From positions 62,001 through 126,000 of the forward strand of contig CAXXVV010000017.1 of the NCBI GenBank assembly GCA_963678305.2: a stretch of DNA of 64,000 nt. Reading direction: 5' to 3'. This stretch comes from G963676655 sp963678305 (GTDB taxonomy: Bacteria; Verrucomicrobiota; Lentisphaeria; Victivallales; Victivallaceae). This document shows, piece by piece, positions 16,574-25,908 of this stretch (positions within the stretch are counted from its first letter, which is position 1; every line of letters starts with the position of its first letter). The position numbers and the translations under genes are program-made. The notes beneath the pieces are model-generated. The model saw only the letters and a program-made list of their open reading frames with translations. It was not told where the DNA came from and ran no database searches.

Positions 16574-18613
16574 GTGAAATACGACAAGAATTCAAACCGA
16601 ATACCAATTCCATTTCTGTCAACAATTTTGGTGATAATGTTATACTCAAACGTAATAACTGGGACAGAAATAAACTTAAGCAAAAAAACCATATCCGCTG
16701 TCACCAAATTAAAAGAGCAAGCCAGAAATAATTGTGAGAAAGAGTTTTCTCCGGATAAAGTAGCTTCGATATTCAAAATACAATATCCGCTGGTAAAAAC
16801 GACATGTTCCAGGAAAAAACTGGCTGAACTCTGCAAAGCAAAGCTGAAAAAAGAAGAGTGGGCCATTGATTTCGCTGAAACAAAAAGTCCAGATAAAGCA
16901 AGAAAAATGCGGGAAGAAATCATTAGTAATATGTCACAAGACTGTGGTTTCATTAAATTAAATAATAAATGGTACTCGGATAAGGAAATGCTTGTTTTTT
17001 TAGAAAAGCAGAAGGAGCAATTAATTAGTAAAAAGCTGCCTGATGAAGAAAAACGTCTGCTATCCTCAGCAGGGTTCATCAATAATGACGGGATATGGAT
17101 GTCGCCTACCGAATCCAAGCAGTACAAAATAAATGTCGAGATTGATTTAAATATCAAAAATGCTCTTTATACGGCCAGGACCAGCAAGAAATACTATTCC
17201 GGAATCGATATTCTGGAAAAGTTAATAGCCAAATACCCGAAGACCTCCAAGTCTAAAAACATTCACAAAATCTTAAAAGACCTTGAGAAAGAGGAACTTA
17301 ACTATGCCATACGAGTGGCAATGTTTGAGAAAAGATACGAAAAAGGAATTGGTATTCTTGAAGGGAGAGTAGCCAAATCATCAAACCCGGTCTGGAAAGC
17401 CCAATTAAAAAAAGTAATATCCCGGTTAAAGCAGGAAGAGGTTGATTACGTAATTAGTTGTATTGGAAAAGAAAAGAATATAAATGTATGCATAAATCTA
17501 TTGGAAAAAACGATTTCAAAATATCCTGAAGCAACGAAAATAGAACAACTCAAAAAATTAGTCGCACTTTTGAAGTATAAGCAAAAACTTGATAAAATAA
17601 TCATGTCCGGTTATATCAAAAAAGCAAAATTCAGAGTTTTTCAATCGAATGAAGATGGCGCGTTATGCAGAATGGGGCGTTGGGATAATTATTTTAAGGA
17701 TTATATCTATGACGGCCAACTCTTTTTCCTGTATGGCACCAGCAACGATGTGGTAGCTGATAATGAGAAATATACCGGTGATTTGTTTTACACAGGAACA
17801 TATAAATACGTAAGTGTAGCTAATATTAATAAAACAGTCAGGAGTTATGCATTCACGATGGCGACAGCCTATAAAGTAGTCGCAATAAAATATAATCTGT
17901 CTCCTCCCGACATACTGAAAAAATATGCTTCCAAAGATAAATCTGATAGAAATACGACCAACTTCAGTGAAAACAATAATGATACTCCGAAAGGTTGCGG
18001 CAGCGGGTTCGTTATTACTAAAAATGGATATATACTGACGAATCAGCATGTTGTTGACAAAGCAAACAAAATTCAGGTCAAAACTTCCCAAAAACTGTAT
18101 GACGCAAAGCTCATTTCAGTAGACAAAGAAAATGATCTGGCCCTGATAAAAATAAACGCGCAGTGCCCACCGGTATCATTTTCCAAAAAACGCATAGCGG
18201 CTCTTGGTGAAACGATATTTACAGTCGGCTTTCCCCGCCCGAGTTTACAAGGCTTTTCCCCCAAAATAACCAAAGGAGTGATAAGCAGTCTGTCAGGTAT
18301 TCAGGACGATACAAGACACTACCAGATAGACGCGGCAATCCAACCCGGAAATTCAGGTGGACCACTGGCTGATGCAAGTGGAAACGTGGTCGGAATCATC
18401 TGCTCAAAATTAAATGACGCTTATGTAATACAAAAAAACGGGGATATAGCTCAGAATGTAAACTATGCTATAAAGAAATCATATATTTATGCATTTTTAG
18501 ACTCCTTCCCCAAAATCGCAAACGAAATATCAGAAGAAAAAAAGTCTGATATTTCATTTGAAAAAGCAGTCGACAAGATCAATAAATCAACAGTGCTTAT
18601 CGTTGTTTACTGA
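16574..18613 (+). CDS. Trypsin-like (HtrA-type) serine protease with long N-terminal region
   Basis: About 679 aa from GTG 16574, chosen because AGCAGGGGG lies 6 bp upstream and the N-terminus then reads as a signal or anchor segment (FLSTILVIMLYSNVITG). An upstream TTG at 16436 would add one more hydrophobic helix. The C-terminal domain is an S1C protease with His492 (LTNQHVVD), Asp521 (NDLALIKI) and Ser594 (QPGNSGGPL); no PDZ domain follows. The region of about residues 200-400 has helical repeats of the form YYSGIDILEKLIAKYPKTSK and KNINVCINLLEKTISKYPEATK, TPR-like. The gene is clearly more AT-rich than its neighbours, which suggests separate origin. Probably envelope quality control or processing; substrate unknown. 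Confidence 0.82.
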   Translation: MKYDKNSNRIPIPFLSTILVIMLYSNVITGTEINLSKKTISAVTKLKEQARNNCEKEFSPDKVASIFKIQYPLVKTTCSRKKLAELCKAKLKKEEWAIDFAETKSPDKARKMREEIISNMSQDCGFIKLNNKWYSDKEMLVFLEKQKEQLISKKLPDEEKRLLSSAGFINNDGIWMSPTESKQYKINVEIDLNIKNALYTARTSKKYYSGIDILEKLIAKYPKTSKSKNIHKILKDLEKEELNYAIRVAMFEKRYEKGIGILEGRVAKSSNPVWKAQLKKVISRLKQEEVDYVISCIGKEKNINVCINLLEKTISKYPEATKIEQLKKLVALLKYKQKLDKIIMSGYIKKAKFRVFQSNEDGALCRMGRWDNYFKDYIYDGQLFFLYGTSNDVVADNEKYTGDLFYTGTYKYVSVANINKTVRSYAFTMATAYKVVAIKYNLSPPDILKKYASKDKSDRNTTNFSENNNDTPKGCGSGFVITKNGYILTNQHVVDKANKIQVKTSQKLYDAKLISVDKENDLALIKINAQCPPVSFSKKRIAALGETIFTVGFPRPSLQGFSPKITKGVISSLSGIQDDTRHYQIDAAIQPGNSGGPLADASGNVVGIICSKLNDAYVIQKNGDIAQNVNYAIKKSYIYAFLDSFPKIANEISEEKKSDISFEKAVDKINKSTVLIVVY

Positions 18614-18740
18614 AAAATTATGCAAAACCTTATTCTCCATATCTAATGCTCAAAGCTGGAGGTCGGAAGCAAAATAGACTGAAATTAGAACGAAGGCGAA
18701 ACCGTACGAATTAGAAATATCACTCACCACTCACAACTCA

Positions 18741-19541
18741 TCACGGAGTTACAAGTTTCAAATAGGCCTCGAAATAGCGTTTGCCAAATTCTCTCTGTGA
18801 TGCGGAATTAAAATGGACCCTGTCCGGATTTGAGGTCAAGCCATCTGCTTTTACGAACGCGGTGTGTTTTACTTTCTCGGCAACATCTTTTTGGGCCTGG
18901 TCAACTGCCTTACGAGCAGAACTCCATGTTTTGAACTTTCCAAGTTGACCAATGACAAACGGGACATCAGGGGCGTTTAATTCCTTTCTAAAACGCGCAA
19001 TCAATTCTGTCAAATTCTTTTCATAAACAGCAGCTCTTTCAGGTCGGCAATCACCTTCCCCCTGATGCCAGAGAATGCCTTTGAGTATCCCGTCTTTCAT
19101 CGCAAGTTTTGCACGCTTTATAGCATCATCATAAGGCTTGCTTTTGGTTTGCTTATGGTACGCGCCGGGAGTCCATTGACTAATAGTGGAACCTCCGCAA
19201 GCACATGGTATCAGACCAATCGTAATCCCCGGATACCTTTTGGCGGCAAGAATACCGAAAGACCTGCCAAGGCCAACTCCCGCAGCCTTTTTGTCAAAAT
19301 GAATCGGATCAATTGCCGGAACCCACTTCCCGGCCTTGTTCAGAGACAAAACTCTATCTACTGGAACTTTGTCCTGAGCCTGAACTTTACCCCGACCAGC
19401 CATATTTGACTGTCCTACCAGCAGAAATAAGTAAAATTTGTCTTTTTTTAGAGCATCAGGCTTGTCTGCTAATGCAATATTATCCAGATTGAACAGCAAT
19501 ATTACCGCTAAGTAAAACAAAGCTTTCCTTGTGATTTTCAT
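18741..19541 (-). CDS. Secreted CE6/SASA-type carbohydrate acetylesterase
   Basis: A 266-aa protein with signal peptide (ALFYLAVILLFNLDNIALA) and an SGNH-like esterase domain of the sialate O-acetylesterase/CE6 type. The nucleophile Ser is in LLVGQSNMAGRG, then PCACGGSTISQW, GILWHQGEGDC, and the acid/base pair in DRVHFN. Such enzymes remove O-acetyl groups from xylan or sialic acid. It lies alone between the protease and a LacI regulator, reading away from the latter, so it could share the next locus's substrate (acetylated hemicellulose or algal sugar). That link is inference. Confidence 0.85.
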   Translation of the reverse strand: MKITRKALFYLAVILLFNLDNIALADKPDALKKDKFYLFLLVGQSNMAGRGKVQAQDKVPVDRVLSLNKAGKWVPAIDPIHFDKKAAGVGLGRSFGILAAKRYPGITIGLIPCACGGSTISQWTPGAYHKQTKSKPYDDAIKRAKLAMKDGILKGILWHQGEGDCRPERAAVYEKNLTELIARFRKELNAPDVPFVIGQLGKFKTWSSARKAVDQAQKDVAEKVKHTAFVKADGLTSNPDRVHFNSASQREFGKRYFEAYLKLVTP

Positions 19542-19713
19542 TGTGATTCACCTCTTTATATTCAAGTTGTAATTTTTTATTCCCCCGTTCCTTTTATCTT
19601 AAAAGAATAAGGTATTTTTACTATATCGCGTGTTGTTTTGAATGCAAATTTACATACAAAATTCACGTTTATAAAAAAGACCATTTAACTTTTTGTTTTG
19701 ATTAGCCATGTAT

Positions 19714-19738
19714 AAGCGTGAGCATTGTGCGGAGCAAT
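19714..19738 (+). repeat. Short dispersed GAGC-type repeat, copy 2
   Basis: AAGCGTGAGCATTGTGC then GGAGCAAT, matching 16115-16142. It lies in the 450-bp gap before the LacI gene, which otherwise holds AT-rich DNA and the promoter at 19922. Confidence 0.5.
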
Positions 19739-19921
19739 ATCCATTATGGCATACAAACCGGAGCATGTAACTTGCGGGAGAATATCTTTTTCATGTCAGT
19801 TGGTCCTGAAGCTGAAACCTGAAACTGAATTGCGATTGAAACCATCATTAATAAATGGTATATAATTTTTGAATGCGCCAATTTTTTTTCTGCTGAAAAT
19901 ATTTTTTTTCAAAAAGAGGTA

Positions 19922-19969
19922 TTGACAAATTTGATAACGTAGGTTATCTTAATAGTAACGTAGGTTATC
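19922..19969 (+). promoter_or_regulatory. Promoter with two overlapping operators for the LacI gene at 19993
   Basis: TTGACA (19922-19927) and TATCTT (19945-19950) are 17 bp apart. GATAACGTAGGTTATC at 19933-19948 is an inverted repeat (GATAAC/GTTATC) between and over the -10, and AGTAACGTAGGTTATC at 19954-19969 repeats it 21 bp downstream. Occupancy would block transcription, so autorepression is likely. Confidence 0.68.
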
Positions 19970-19992
19970 AAAAGTAATCGGAAAAGGTTGCA

Positions 19993-21027
19993 ATGCAGGA
20001 AAAATATGTCACAATGCGCGATATTGCGCAAAAAATGGGACTTAGCCGTTCAACGGTATCCTTTGTCTTGAATGACCGCTACGACGGGATAAGGATCAGC
20101 GACGAAGTCAGGTCTAAAATCAAAAAAGCGGCAAAGGAAATGGGTTACTGCCGTAATGCCGTGGTCCAATCACTGGTCAGCGGAAGAACCCGTCATATCG
20201 CATTCGTTACCAGGGGCAAATCAACCTACGAATACCAGTCACGAGTAATTAACGGATTCATAAACAGCCTGACGGAAAAGCATTTTTCAATCCAGTTTTT
20301 CTGCACTGAAGACGCAAAAATTGAAGAAACTTTCCAGAACATAGTTGAACAGCGCATTGAAGGGATTGCGACATACTTAATCGGTGATACACTGGAACTT
20401 TTTCTGAGAAAAGGAAAAGAGAGAAATATCCCGGTGGTTGTTTTTGATCACTCCATACTGTTTAATTCCGGGATCTACGTTAAATCCGATGACATGCAGG
20501 GAACCCGTGACTCGGTAAAATATCTGCAAAGCATCGGGCACCGGCATATCGGCTATTTCGGGCTCGGCGGCGGTTGCGGCCAGCGCCAGCAGGCATTTTT
20601 TGACGCGGTGAAAGAGTTTGACATAATAAATCATGATGAAGACAACAGGTTTTCAAGCAACCATCTGGAACAGCGAAAAATGGTGGACGAGTTGTTGAGC
20701 CGTTCCGCCGCAGAAAGACCCACCGCATATTGTTGTGCCAGTGATTATATTGCGGCGATCATGGAGTTCGGGGCCGCAAGGCAAGGCTTGAAAATTCCGG
20801 AAGATCTTTCAGTCATCGGTTTCAGTGATCTACAGGACGTGGCCCTGATCCACCCCGGGCTCACTACGGTCCATCAAGACTTCGAGCAGGAAGGCCAGGT
20901 TGCGGCAGACTTGCTGATTAAGGAAATTGAAAGGAAAAAGCGTATCTCGTTCAACGCTCCTGTTGCAATGCAGGTAAAGACCAAACTGCTTGTACGCGAT
21001 ACGACTATGCCGTTACCGAACAATTAA
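19993..21027 (+). CDS. LacI-family transcriptional regulator
   Basis: A 344-aa regulator with helix-turn-helix VTMRDIAQKMGLSRSTVSFVLND and hinge MGYCRNAVVQSLVSGRT. The full-length effector domain ends in LSVIGFSDLQDVALIHPGLTTVHQD. GGAAAAGG precedes the ATG. It is followed at 47 bp by a pseudopilin gene and then a secreted glycosidase, so it probably governs that locus. The direct repeats over its own promoter are its likely operators. Confidence 0.9.
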   Translation: MQEKYVTMRDIAQKMGLSRSTVSFVLNDRYDGIRISDEVRSKIKKAAKEMGYCRNAVVQSLVSGRTRHIAFVTRGKSTYEYQSRVINGFINSLTEKHFSIQFFCTEDAKIEETFQNIVEQRIEGIATYLIGDTLELFLRKGKERNIPVVVFDHSILFNSGIYVKSDDMQGTRDSVKYLQSIGHRHIGYFGLGGGCGQRQQAFFDAVKEFDIINHDEDNRFSSNHLEQRKMVDELLSRSAAERPTAYCCASDYIAAIMEFGAARQGLKIPEDLSVIGFSDLQDVALIHPGLTTVHQDFEQEGQVAADLLIKEIERKKRISFNAPVAMQVKTKLLVRDTTMPLPNN

Positions 21028-21073
21028 GTTAAGCAATATGATTTCAAGATAACCATTGAAAGGATAGAAAAAG

Positions 21074-21718
21074 ATGAAAAAAGCAGGATTTTTTACGCTT
21101 ATTGAATTGTTGGTTGTTGTAGCCATCATAGCCATCCTTGCGTCAATGCTGCTGCCGGCCCTGGGCCGGGCCAGAGCAGTGGCCCGTAGAACGGTCTGTG
21201 TGAACAACTTGAAACAGCTGTTCGGAGCGACCGGCAGTTATGCCGATGACAACGGCGAATGGTTTTACAAATATCAATATTGGCGGGCGGCCTATTCGCC
21301 ATATCTCCTGAACGGAAAAACCTGGGTATGCTGGGGAAATGTCAAAGCCATTCCAAAGATATATATATGTCCAAGCGGAAAACCGAAACTGCAAAGCGAC
21401 TGGACCACCGCCAAACAAAATAACGTACTTTACGCGCAGGCCATGTATAACCCGCTCAGTAGTAACCATACAGTTCAATACATGCAGAGGTCGGCGATAC
21501 AACGCGCCTCAATCGCTATCAGTCATTACTGTTACTGGAAAAACGCCTGGAATGAAACAAGTTCAGGAAGCCCGGCCCTGGAGTTGACAACCCATCGGTC
21601 GGGACGGCCGGTTCTATATCTGGACGGACACGTCTTCATCCATCAGGATTACGTCATCGGCATCAATCAACTCTTACTCAGGGAAGGGATTGATATAACC
21701 AAGCTGTCGCCCCAATAA
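21074..21718 (+). CDS. Type II secretion-like pseudopilin with H-x9-DG C-terminus
   Basis: A 214-aa protein with a class III prepilin leader: a short basic MKKAGF, cleavage before FTLIELLVV, Glu at +5, then one hydrophobic helix. The C-terminus has HRSGRPVLYLDG, the H-x9-DG module known from very large families in Lentisphaerota, Planctomycetota and Verrucomicrobiota. The inner-membrane prepilin peptidase that would process it is not in the window. It sits between a LacI gene and a secreted GH-A glycosidase. Confidence 0.88.
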   Translation: MKKAGFFTLIELLVVVAIIAILASMLLPALGRARAVARRTVCVNNLKQLFGATGSYADDNGEWFYKYQYWRAAYSPYLLNGKTWVCWGNVKAIPKIYICPSGKPKLQSDWTTAKQNNVLYAQAMYNPLSSNHTVQYMQRSAIQRASIAISHYCYWKNAWNETSSGSPALELTTHRSGRPVLYLDGHVFIHQDYVIGINQLLLREGIDITKLSPQ

Positions 21719-21760
21719 TCATAAAATAAAACTATTATTTACCAAAGGCCACTTTACACG

Positions 21761-24715
21761 ATGCTCTCTCATAAAACTATTTCATTGAATACGATATTAC
21801 TGTTTTTTCTGACGTTGCCGGTCATGGCGGTTCAGGTTGAACGGGTGATTAATTTCTCGCAGGAACCCGCTTTCAAACCGACCTCCCCCGCCCAACTCAA
21901 CGATCACTGGTCTTTGATACATGGAAAAATAATTAATTCAGACACCTCCCGCAATGGGCTCACCCTGTCTTTGCAGGGATTGCCAAGTGAAATGCTCTAC
22001 TCGTTCTACCCGCCGCGCTACAAATACAGTCGTCTTGAATTCGATGATTTCTACGCCAAGCTGCAAGTCAAACTACAGCAAAAAAACCTTACCATATCCT
22101 GGGGCATCATTGATTCGCAAAAAAATGCCATAATGCTGGAATATGATCCAACCGGAAAACAGGCGAGGATTATCAGTTCCGGCAATGGAAAACAAAACAA
22201 CGGCGTCTGGCGGAAAGACATCCCGGATTCACCTGGCACGACAATCCAGCTTGTCAGGTCCGGCGGTAAAGTCTTTTTTTCCTGCAACAAAACATTCGTC
22301 GGCGCCTGGCAGGGCAGTTTTCCCAAGTACGTGGATTTCGGTTTAAAGGTTGCCGGAACGCAACCACAGGCCCGGATTACGCTTGAAAAGCTGACTATCT
22401 CGCCAATGCCGGACAAGGCGGTATATTCGGAAATGCTGCCGCGACCGGGCAAGCCGTCATCGGCCCGGATTCCGCAAGAATATCAAAATGTCGGAGGCGG
22501 AATCGACAACGGATATTTATGGGGTAAGCATGATCGTCCGGAGATTGCTTTAAAGCTGGACAATTATCGTGATGAAGCCAAAAGCTACATCTTAAAAATA
22601 CGGATTATGGACTGGCTGGATCAACCGGTCAAATCATGGCGGCGCGAAATAAAACTTGCCCCGGAAGAATCACGCATTGAAAAAATTCCTCTGCCGCATG
22701 AACAGTTTGGTTTTTTTACCCTGGAAACGCAGCTTTGTTCCACCGCGGGAAACCCGGTTGAAGCTCCCAGAATTGCCGGATACGGAATAACCGCGGCGGA
22801 AAATCCACGCGAATTGAGCGATCAAAGCATTATCGGCATTCACGGCAACCCGTTCTCAAGACTCGGCATCAAATGGGTCCGTTTCCATGATAACGGCGTC
22901 GGCACCTACTGGCCGGGGATCGAACCGGAAAAAGGCAAGTGGCAATGGGGATACCTTGAGTCTTATGTCAGCAAAGCCGAAGCCCGCGGCATGAAAGTTC
23001 TTGCGGTACTCGGATTCACTCCCAAATGGGCAAGCAGCGATACATCACGTACAACATATATGGGCAAAGGGGCATACGCTCCGGCAAAAGACCTGGCCGA
23101 CTGGGAAAACTATTGCCGCAAAACCGTTCGTCGTCTGAAGGGCCATGTCAGATATTATGAAATCTGGAACGAACCGAACAATAACAAACTTGCGCCGCGG
23201 GGATTCTTCTTTCACGGCAGTGTGGAACAATATTATGAAGTACTGAAAGCAGCCTATAAGGCCGTCAAGGAAGAGGACCCGGATGCGGTTGTTCTCGCGC
23301 CTTCCGGAACCGGCAGTTTTTTTGCGTTTCTCGACCGGCTTCTGGAGCTTGGCGGAGGCAAGTATTTCGATGTTTTGTCCATCCACACCTACTGCACGCC
23401 GCTGCCGCCGGAAATCGGCTATCATTTCAATACTGAAAAAAGTTATCTGCACCGCTTGAACCGGTCGCGCAATATCATGAAGAAATACAATTGTCTGAAA
23501 CCAGTCTGGAACACTGAAATCGGTTATCATTCCGGTATAAACACCAGACATTACGGGCGTTTTCTGACCCAGGACGATATTACCGAGGAGGCGCTCCCGG
23601 CATACTGGCCCAACTGGAAACGCGGCTGGCCGTTCCGGCCGCTTGCGGCCCCCAGAATTACCGCCTTTATGGTCAGGTTCGCGCTACTGTCACTTGTCTT
23701 TGATGTTCAAAAATGTTTCATCCATCATAAACTTTGTGATGTTTCCGGCAACGCTTACATGCCGGCGCCGGCTATTGCGTGGTTCTGTAAGCTTTTTGAT
23801 TCAGCCGCCTTTGATCAAACCTATGAAAATAAAGATCAGCTCCAGATACAAGGCTTCAAACTCAAAAACGGCAAGTATTGCGTCGCGGCATGGCTGGTTG
23901 AAAAGGAAACTCTGATGATGAAAGAAAGCCTGGATCGCCAGATAGCCGGGCTTGATTCAGCACCGCTCCAGGACGCCGCACAAAAAGACATCAGTTTCAA
24001 GAACTCCGATAAAAATGATACTGCCAGAAAATATTTTCCAGCCACAAGAACAGGAGTCGGGATCACTATTTCTTCCACCCCGGATTACCTGTATGACATC
24101 TGGGGCAATAAGCTGAAAACAACCGCCTCATTAACCTTGAAAGAAGCCCCGGTTTATATGGTATTCGACCGTAAACCGGAAAATCTGCGGATAAAGAAAA
24201 ACTATTTTCAATACCATGATAAGAGCCAAGTTCAAAACACCGGCCATTTCCAGGGTGAAATTATGCATGCACCGGTTAAGCCCCCTGCGGTAAACGATCT
24301 GAATAAAGTCGTCAAACTAATCAATATAAACCTGAAAAACACCGCGCTGACCGACGGCACATTTTTCTCCGGTAAAAACTGGCTGGCGCTATCCCGGAAA
24401 AAGGGCGTAATATTCAAACCTGGAGCGAAAGCTCCCGCCTCAGGCAGAATTGTGTTTTTTCTCCGTGCGTCATCAAAACCGGAAGCGGGGTTCAGTTTCA
24501 AATACACCCTGACCGGAGACGGCAAAGAAATCCCGCTCAGTCAATGGCAGCGTTTTCCGAATAAGGTACTGATGAAAGGCAAAGGCTGGACCTTGACCTG
24601 CGGGTATCTTATCACTCCGATCTTGTCATTGAAAAAGATCAAACAATTCATCCTGACCTCTTCGCGCAGCCAAAGCCATATCATAAAAATAGGCATACTG
24701 CCGGAAAAGAATTGA
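21761..24715 (+). CDS. Secreted clan GH-A glycoside hydrolase (GH39-like)
   Basis: A 984-aa exported enzyme (signal peptide around NTILLFFLTLPVMAVQ). Residues 30-230 look like a beta-sandwich (LamG/CBM-like), with a further beta domain to about 350. The barrel spans about 360-720: KWVRFHDNGVGTYWPGIEPEKG, acid/base Glu471 in YYEIWNEPNN, nucleophile Glu586 in VWNTEIGYH. The C-terminal beta-sandwich carries carbohydrate-binding-like features. Clan GH-A with GH39/GH5 resemblance is secure, the exact family and substrate are not. It follows the pseudopilin gene by 42 bp and is probably in one operon with it. Confidence 0.78.
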   Translation: MLSHKTISLNTILLFFLTLPVMAVQVERVINFSQEPAFKPTSPAQLNDHWSLIHGKIINSDTSRNGLTLSLQGLPSEMLYSFYPPRYKYSRLEFDDFYAKLQVKLQQKNLTISWGIIDSQKNAIMLEYDPTGKQARIISSGNGKQNNGVWRKDIPDSPGTTIQLVRSGGKVFFSCNKTFVGAWQGSFPKYVDFGLKVAGTQPQARITLEKLTISPMPDKAVYSEMLPRPGKPSSARIPQEYQNVGGGIDNGYLWGKHDRPEIALKLDNYRDEAKSYILKIRIMDWLDQPVKSWRREIKLAPEESRIEKIPLPHEQFGFFTLETQLCSTAGNPVEAPRIAGYGITAAENPRELSDQSIIGIHGNPFSRLGIKWVRFHDNGVGTYWPGIEPEKGKWQWGYLESYVSKAEARGMKVLAVLGFTPKWASSDTSRTTYMGKGAYAPAKDLADWENYCRKTVRRLKGHVRYYEIWNEPNNNKLAPRGFFFHGSVEQYYEVLKAAYKAVKEEDPDAVVLAPSGTGSFFAFLDRLLELGGGKYFDVLSIHTYCTPLPPEIGYHFNTEKSYLHRLNRSRNIMKKYNCLKPVWNTEIGYHSGINTRHYGRFLTQDDITEEALPAYWPNWKRGWPFRPLAAPRITAFMVRFALLSLVFDVQKCFIHHKLCDVSGNAYMPAPAIAWFCKLFDSAAFDQTYENKDQLQIQGFKLKNGKYCVAAWLVEKETLMMKESLDRQIAGLDSAPLQDAAQKDISFKNSDKNDTARKYFPATRTGVGITISSTPDYLYDIWGNKLKTTASLTLKEAPVYMVFDRKPENLRIKKNYFQYHDKSQVQNTGHFQGEIMHAPVKPPAVNDLNKVVKLININLKNTALTDGTFFSGKNWLALSRKKGVIFKPGAKAPASGRIVFFLRASSKPEAGFSFKYTLTGDGKEIPLSQWQRFPNKVLMKGKGWTLTCGYLITPILSLKKIKQFILTSSRSQSHIIKIGILPEKN

Positions 24716-24817
24716 ACAAGTTATAAATAAAAAATTTATCAATTGCAGCGTGGAGGACACCGTATAATCTGTATTTTATTCTCCTGACCAGATCATGACA
24801 AAGAAAACCAGGTTATA

Positions 24818-25645
24818 TCAAAGCTGGAGTCCGGTTATGAGTAAGGGGTCGGGGTTGGCGCGGTAGGCGCCGGGGGCGGTTTTGATGTATTTGCGGAACT
24901 GCCGGGCAAAATACTCCTGTGAATCGAATCCGCATTCCCGGGCGATCTCCTTGATCGAAAGATTGCTCTCCGCCAGCAAACAGCAGGCATAACGCAGCCT
25001 GACCTTTGTCCGGAACTTGACCGGGGTAACGCCGAAACTGGCCGAAAACTTACGGATCAAGGTCTCCGGGCGGCATTTGAATTCCACGGCCAGTTTGTCA
25101 AGTTCCACCGGCTGCGCCAGGTCGGATTCGAGAATCTTACGCAACCGCATAACGCTTTCGGGCGGACTGCCGGTCTTTTCGCTCCGGGCCGCGATATACG
25201 ACAGAAAAAAACTGTAGGCCAGAGCCGAATGCTTCAGTTCAGGACGATAGTCCGGAGTTGCGCAAATATCGATCAGTTCTTTTAATCTACGTTCAAGTTC
25301 CGGCTGGTCCCGGAGATCGAATACCGGATTGTCAGCAAAATCACGCGGCAGCAGGCCGGACGGATTACGAAAGACCATGCTGACAAACTCAAAGCACCAC
25401 GGTTCGGCAACTTCTTCGTGGCAATAGACGTAATCACCGGGACGCTCGATAAACATCGCGTGTCCGGCCGGAATCAAGAAGCGCTTGCCGTGAACGTAAA
25501 CAACGCCGGTCCCGGATATGGTGCGTTTGATCAAAATGCGCGGCGGCCCGTCAGAATCCCGGCAGTCATTGCGGTAGGACCGGTCGGTCGCGCGCGCCCG
25601 TCCGGCATGAAAAAGTAAAATCGGCGGTTCCCAGTTTGTATCCAT
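24818..25645 (-). CDS. AraC-family regulator
   Basis: A 275-aa regulator with an N-terminal cupin-like sensor (about 1-150; GTGVVYVHGKRFLIPAGHAMFIE) and a C-terminal double helix-turn-helix (LDKLAVEFKCRPETLIRKF, then IKEIARECGFDSQEYFARQFRKY). It diverges from the sulfatase gene at 25909 across 263 bp and probably controls it. Confidence 0.9.
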   Translation of the reverse strand: MDTNWEPPILLFHAGRARATDRSYRNDCRDSDGPPRILIKRTISGTGVVYVHGKRFLIPAGHAMFIERPGDYVYCHEEVAEPWCFEFVSMVFRNPSGLLPRDFADNPVFDLRDQPELERRLKELIDICATPDYRPELKHSALAYSFFLSYIAARSEKTGSPPESVMRLRKILESDLAQPVELDKLAVEFKCRPETLIRKFSASFGVTPVKFRTKVRLRYACCLLAESNLSIKEIARECGFDSQEYFARQFRKYIKTAPGAYRANPDPLLITGLQL

Positions 25646-25784
25646 ATCAACCCAGCATTATCAATTTTGTTCAGACATTATCAAATATAATCAGTTGCAG
25701 GCAATTTTTCAAGCAGTATATTACTTAACCATATATCAATTATATGCAAGATTATACCGTGAATGAGCATAGGGAATAATATAA

Positions 25785-25890
25785 ATTTTTCAGCATAAGC
25801 TGAAAAAAGAAAAAACTTTTTTCGTGCTTTTTCGTGTGTTGCCCTGCGCAATGCTCGCGCTCATTTCATTGTTCGTGGTTAAATTAATAT
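25785..25890 (+). repeat. Dispersed intergenic repeat, copy C, split by another repeat
   Basis: Contains TTTTTCAGCATAAGCTGAAAA, AAAAAACTTTTTTCGTG and TTCGTGGTTAAATTAATAT in the same order as copy B, without the first ~60 bp. Between TTTTTCGTGTG and TTCGTGGTTAA lies an extra ~33 bp that copies A and B lack; it matches the short GAGC repeat on the minus strand. Confidence 0.7.
25839..25871 (-). repeat. Short dispersed GAGC-type repeat, copy 3, nested in copy C
   Basis: Read on the minus strand it holds GAGCGCGAGCATTGCG then CAGGGCAA, matching 16115-16142 and 19714-19738. Its position interrupts a second repeat family. Confidence 0.6.
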
Positions 25891-25908
25891 TTTATGGAGA
25901 AATTAAAG

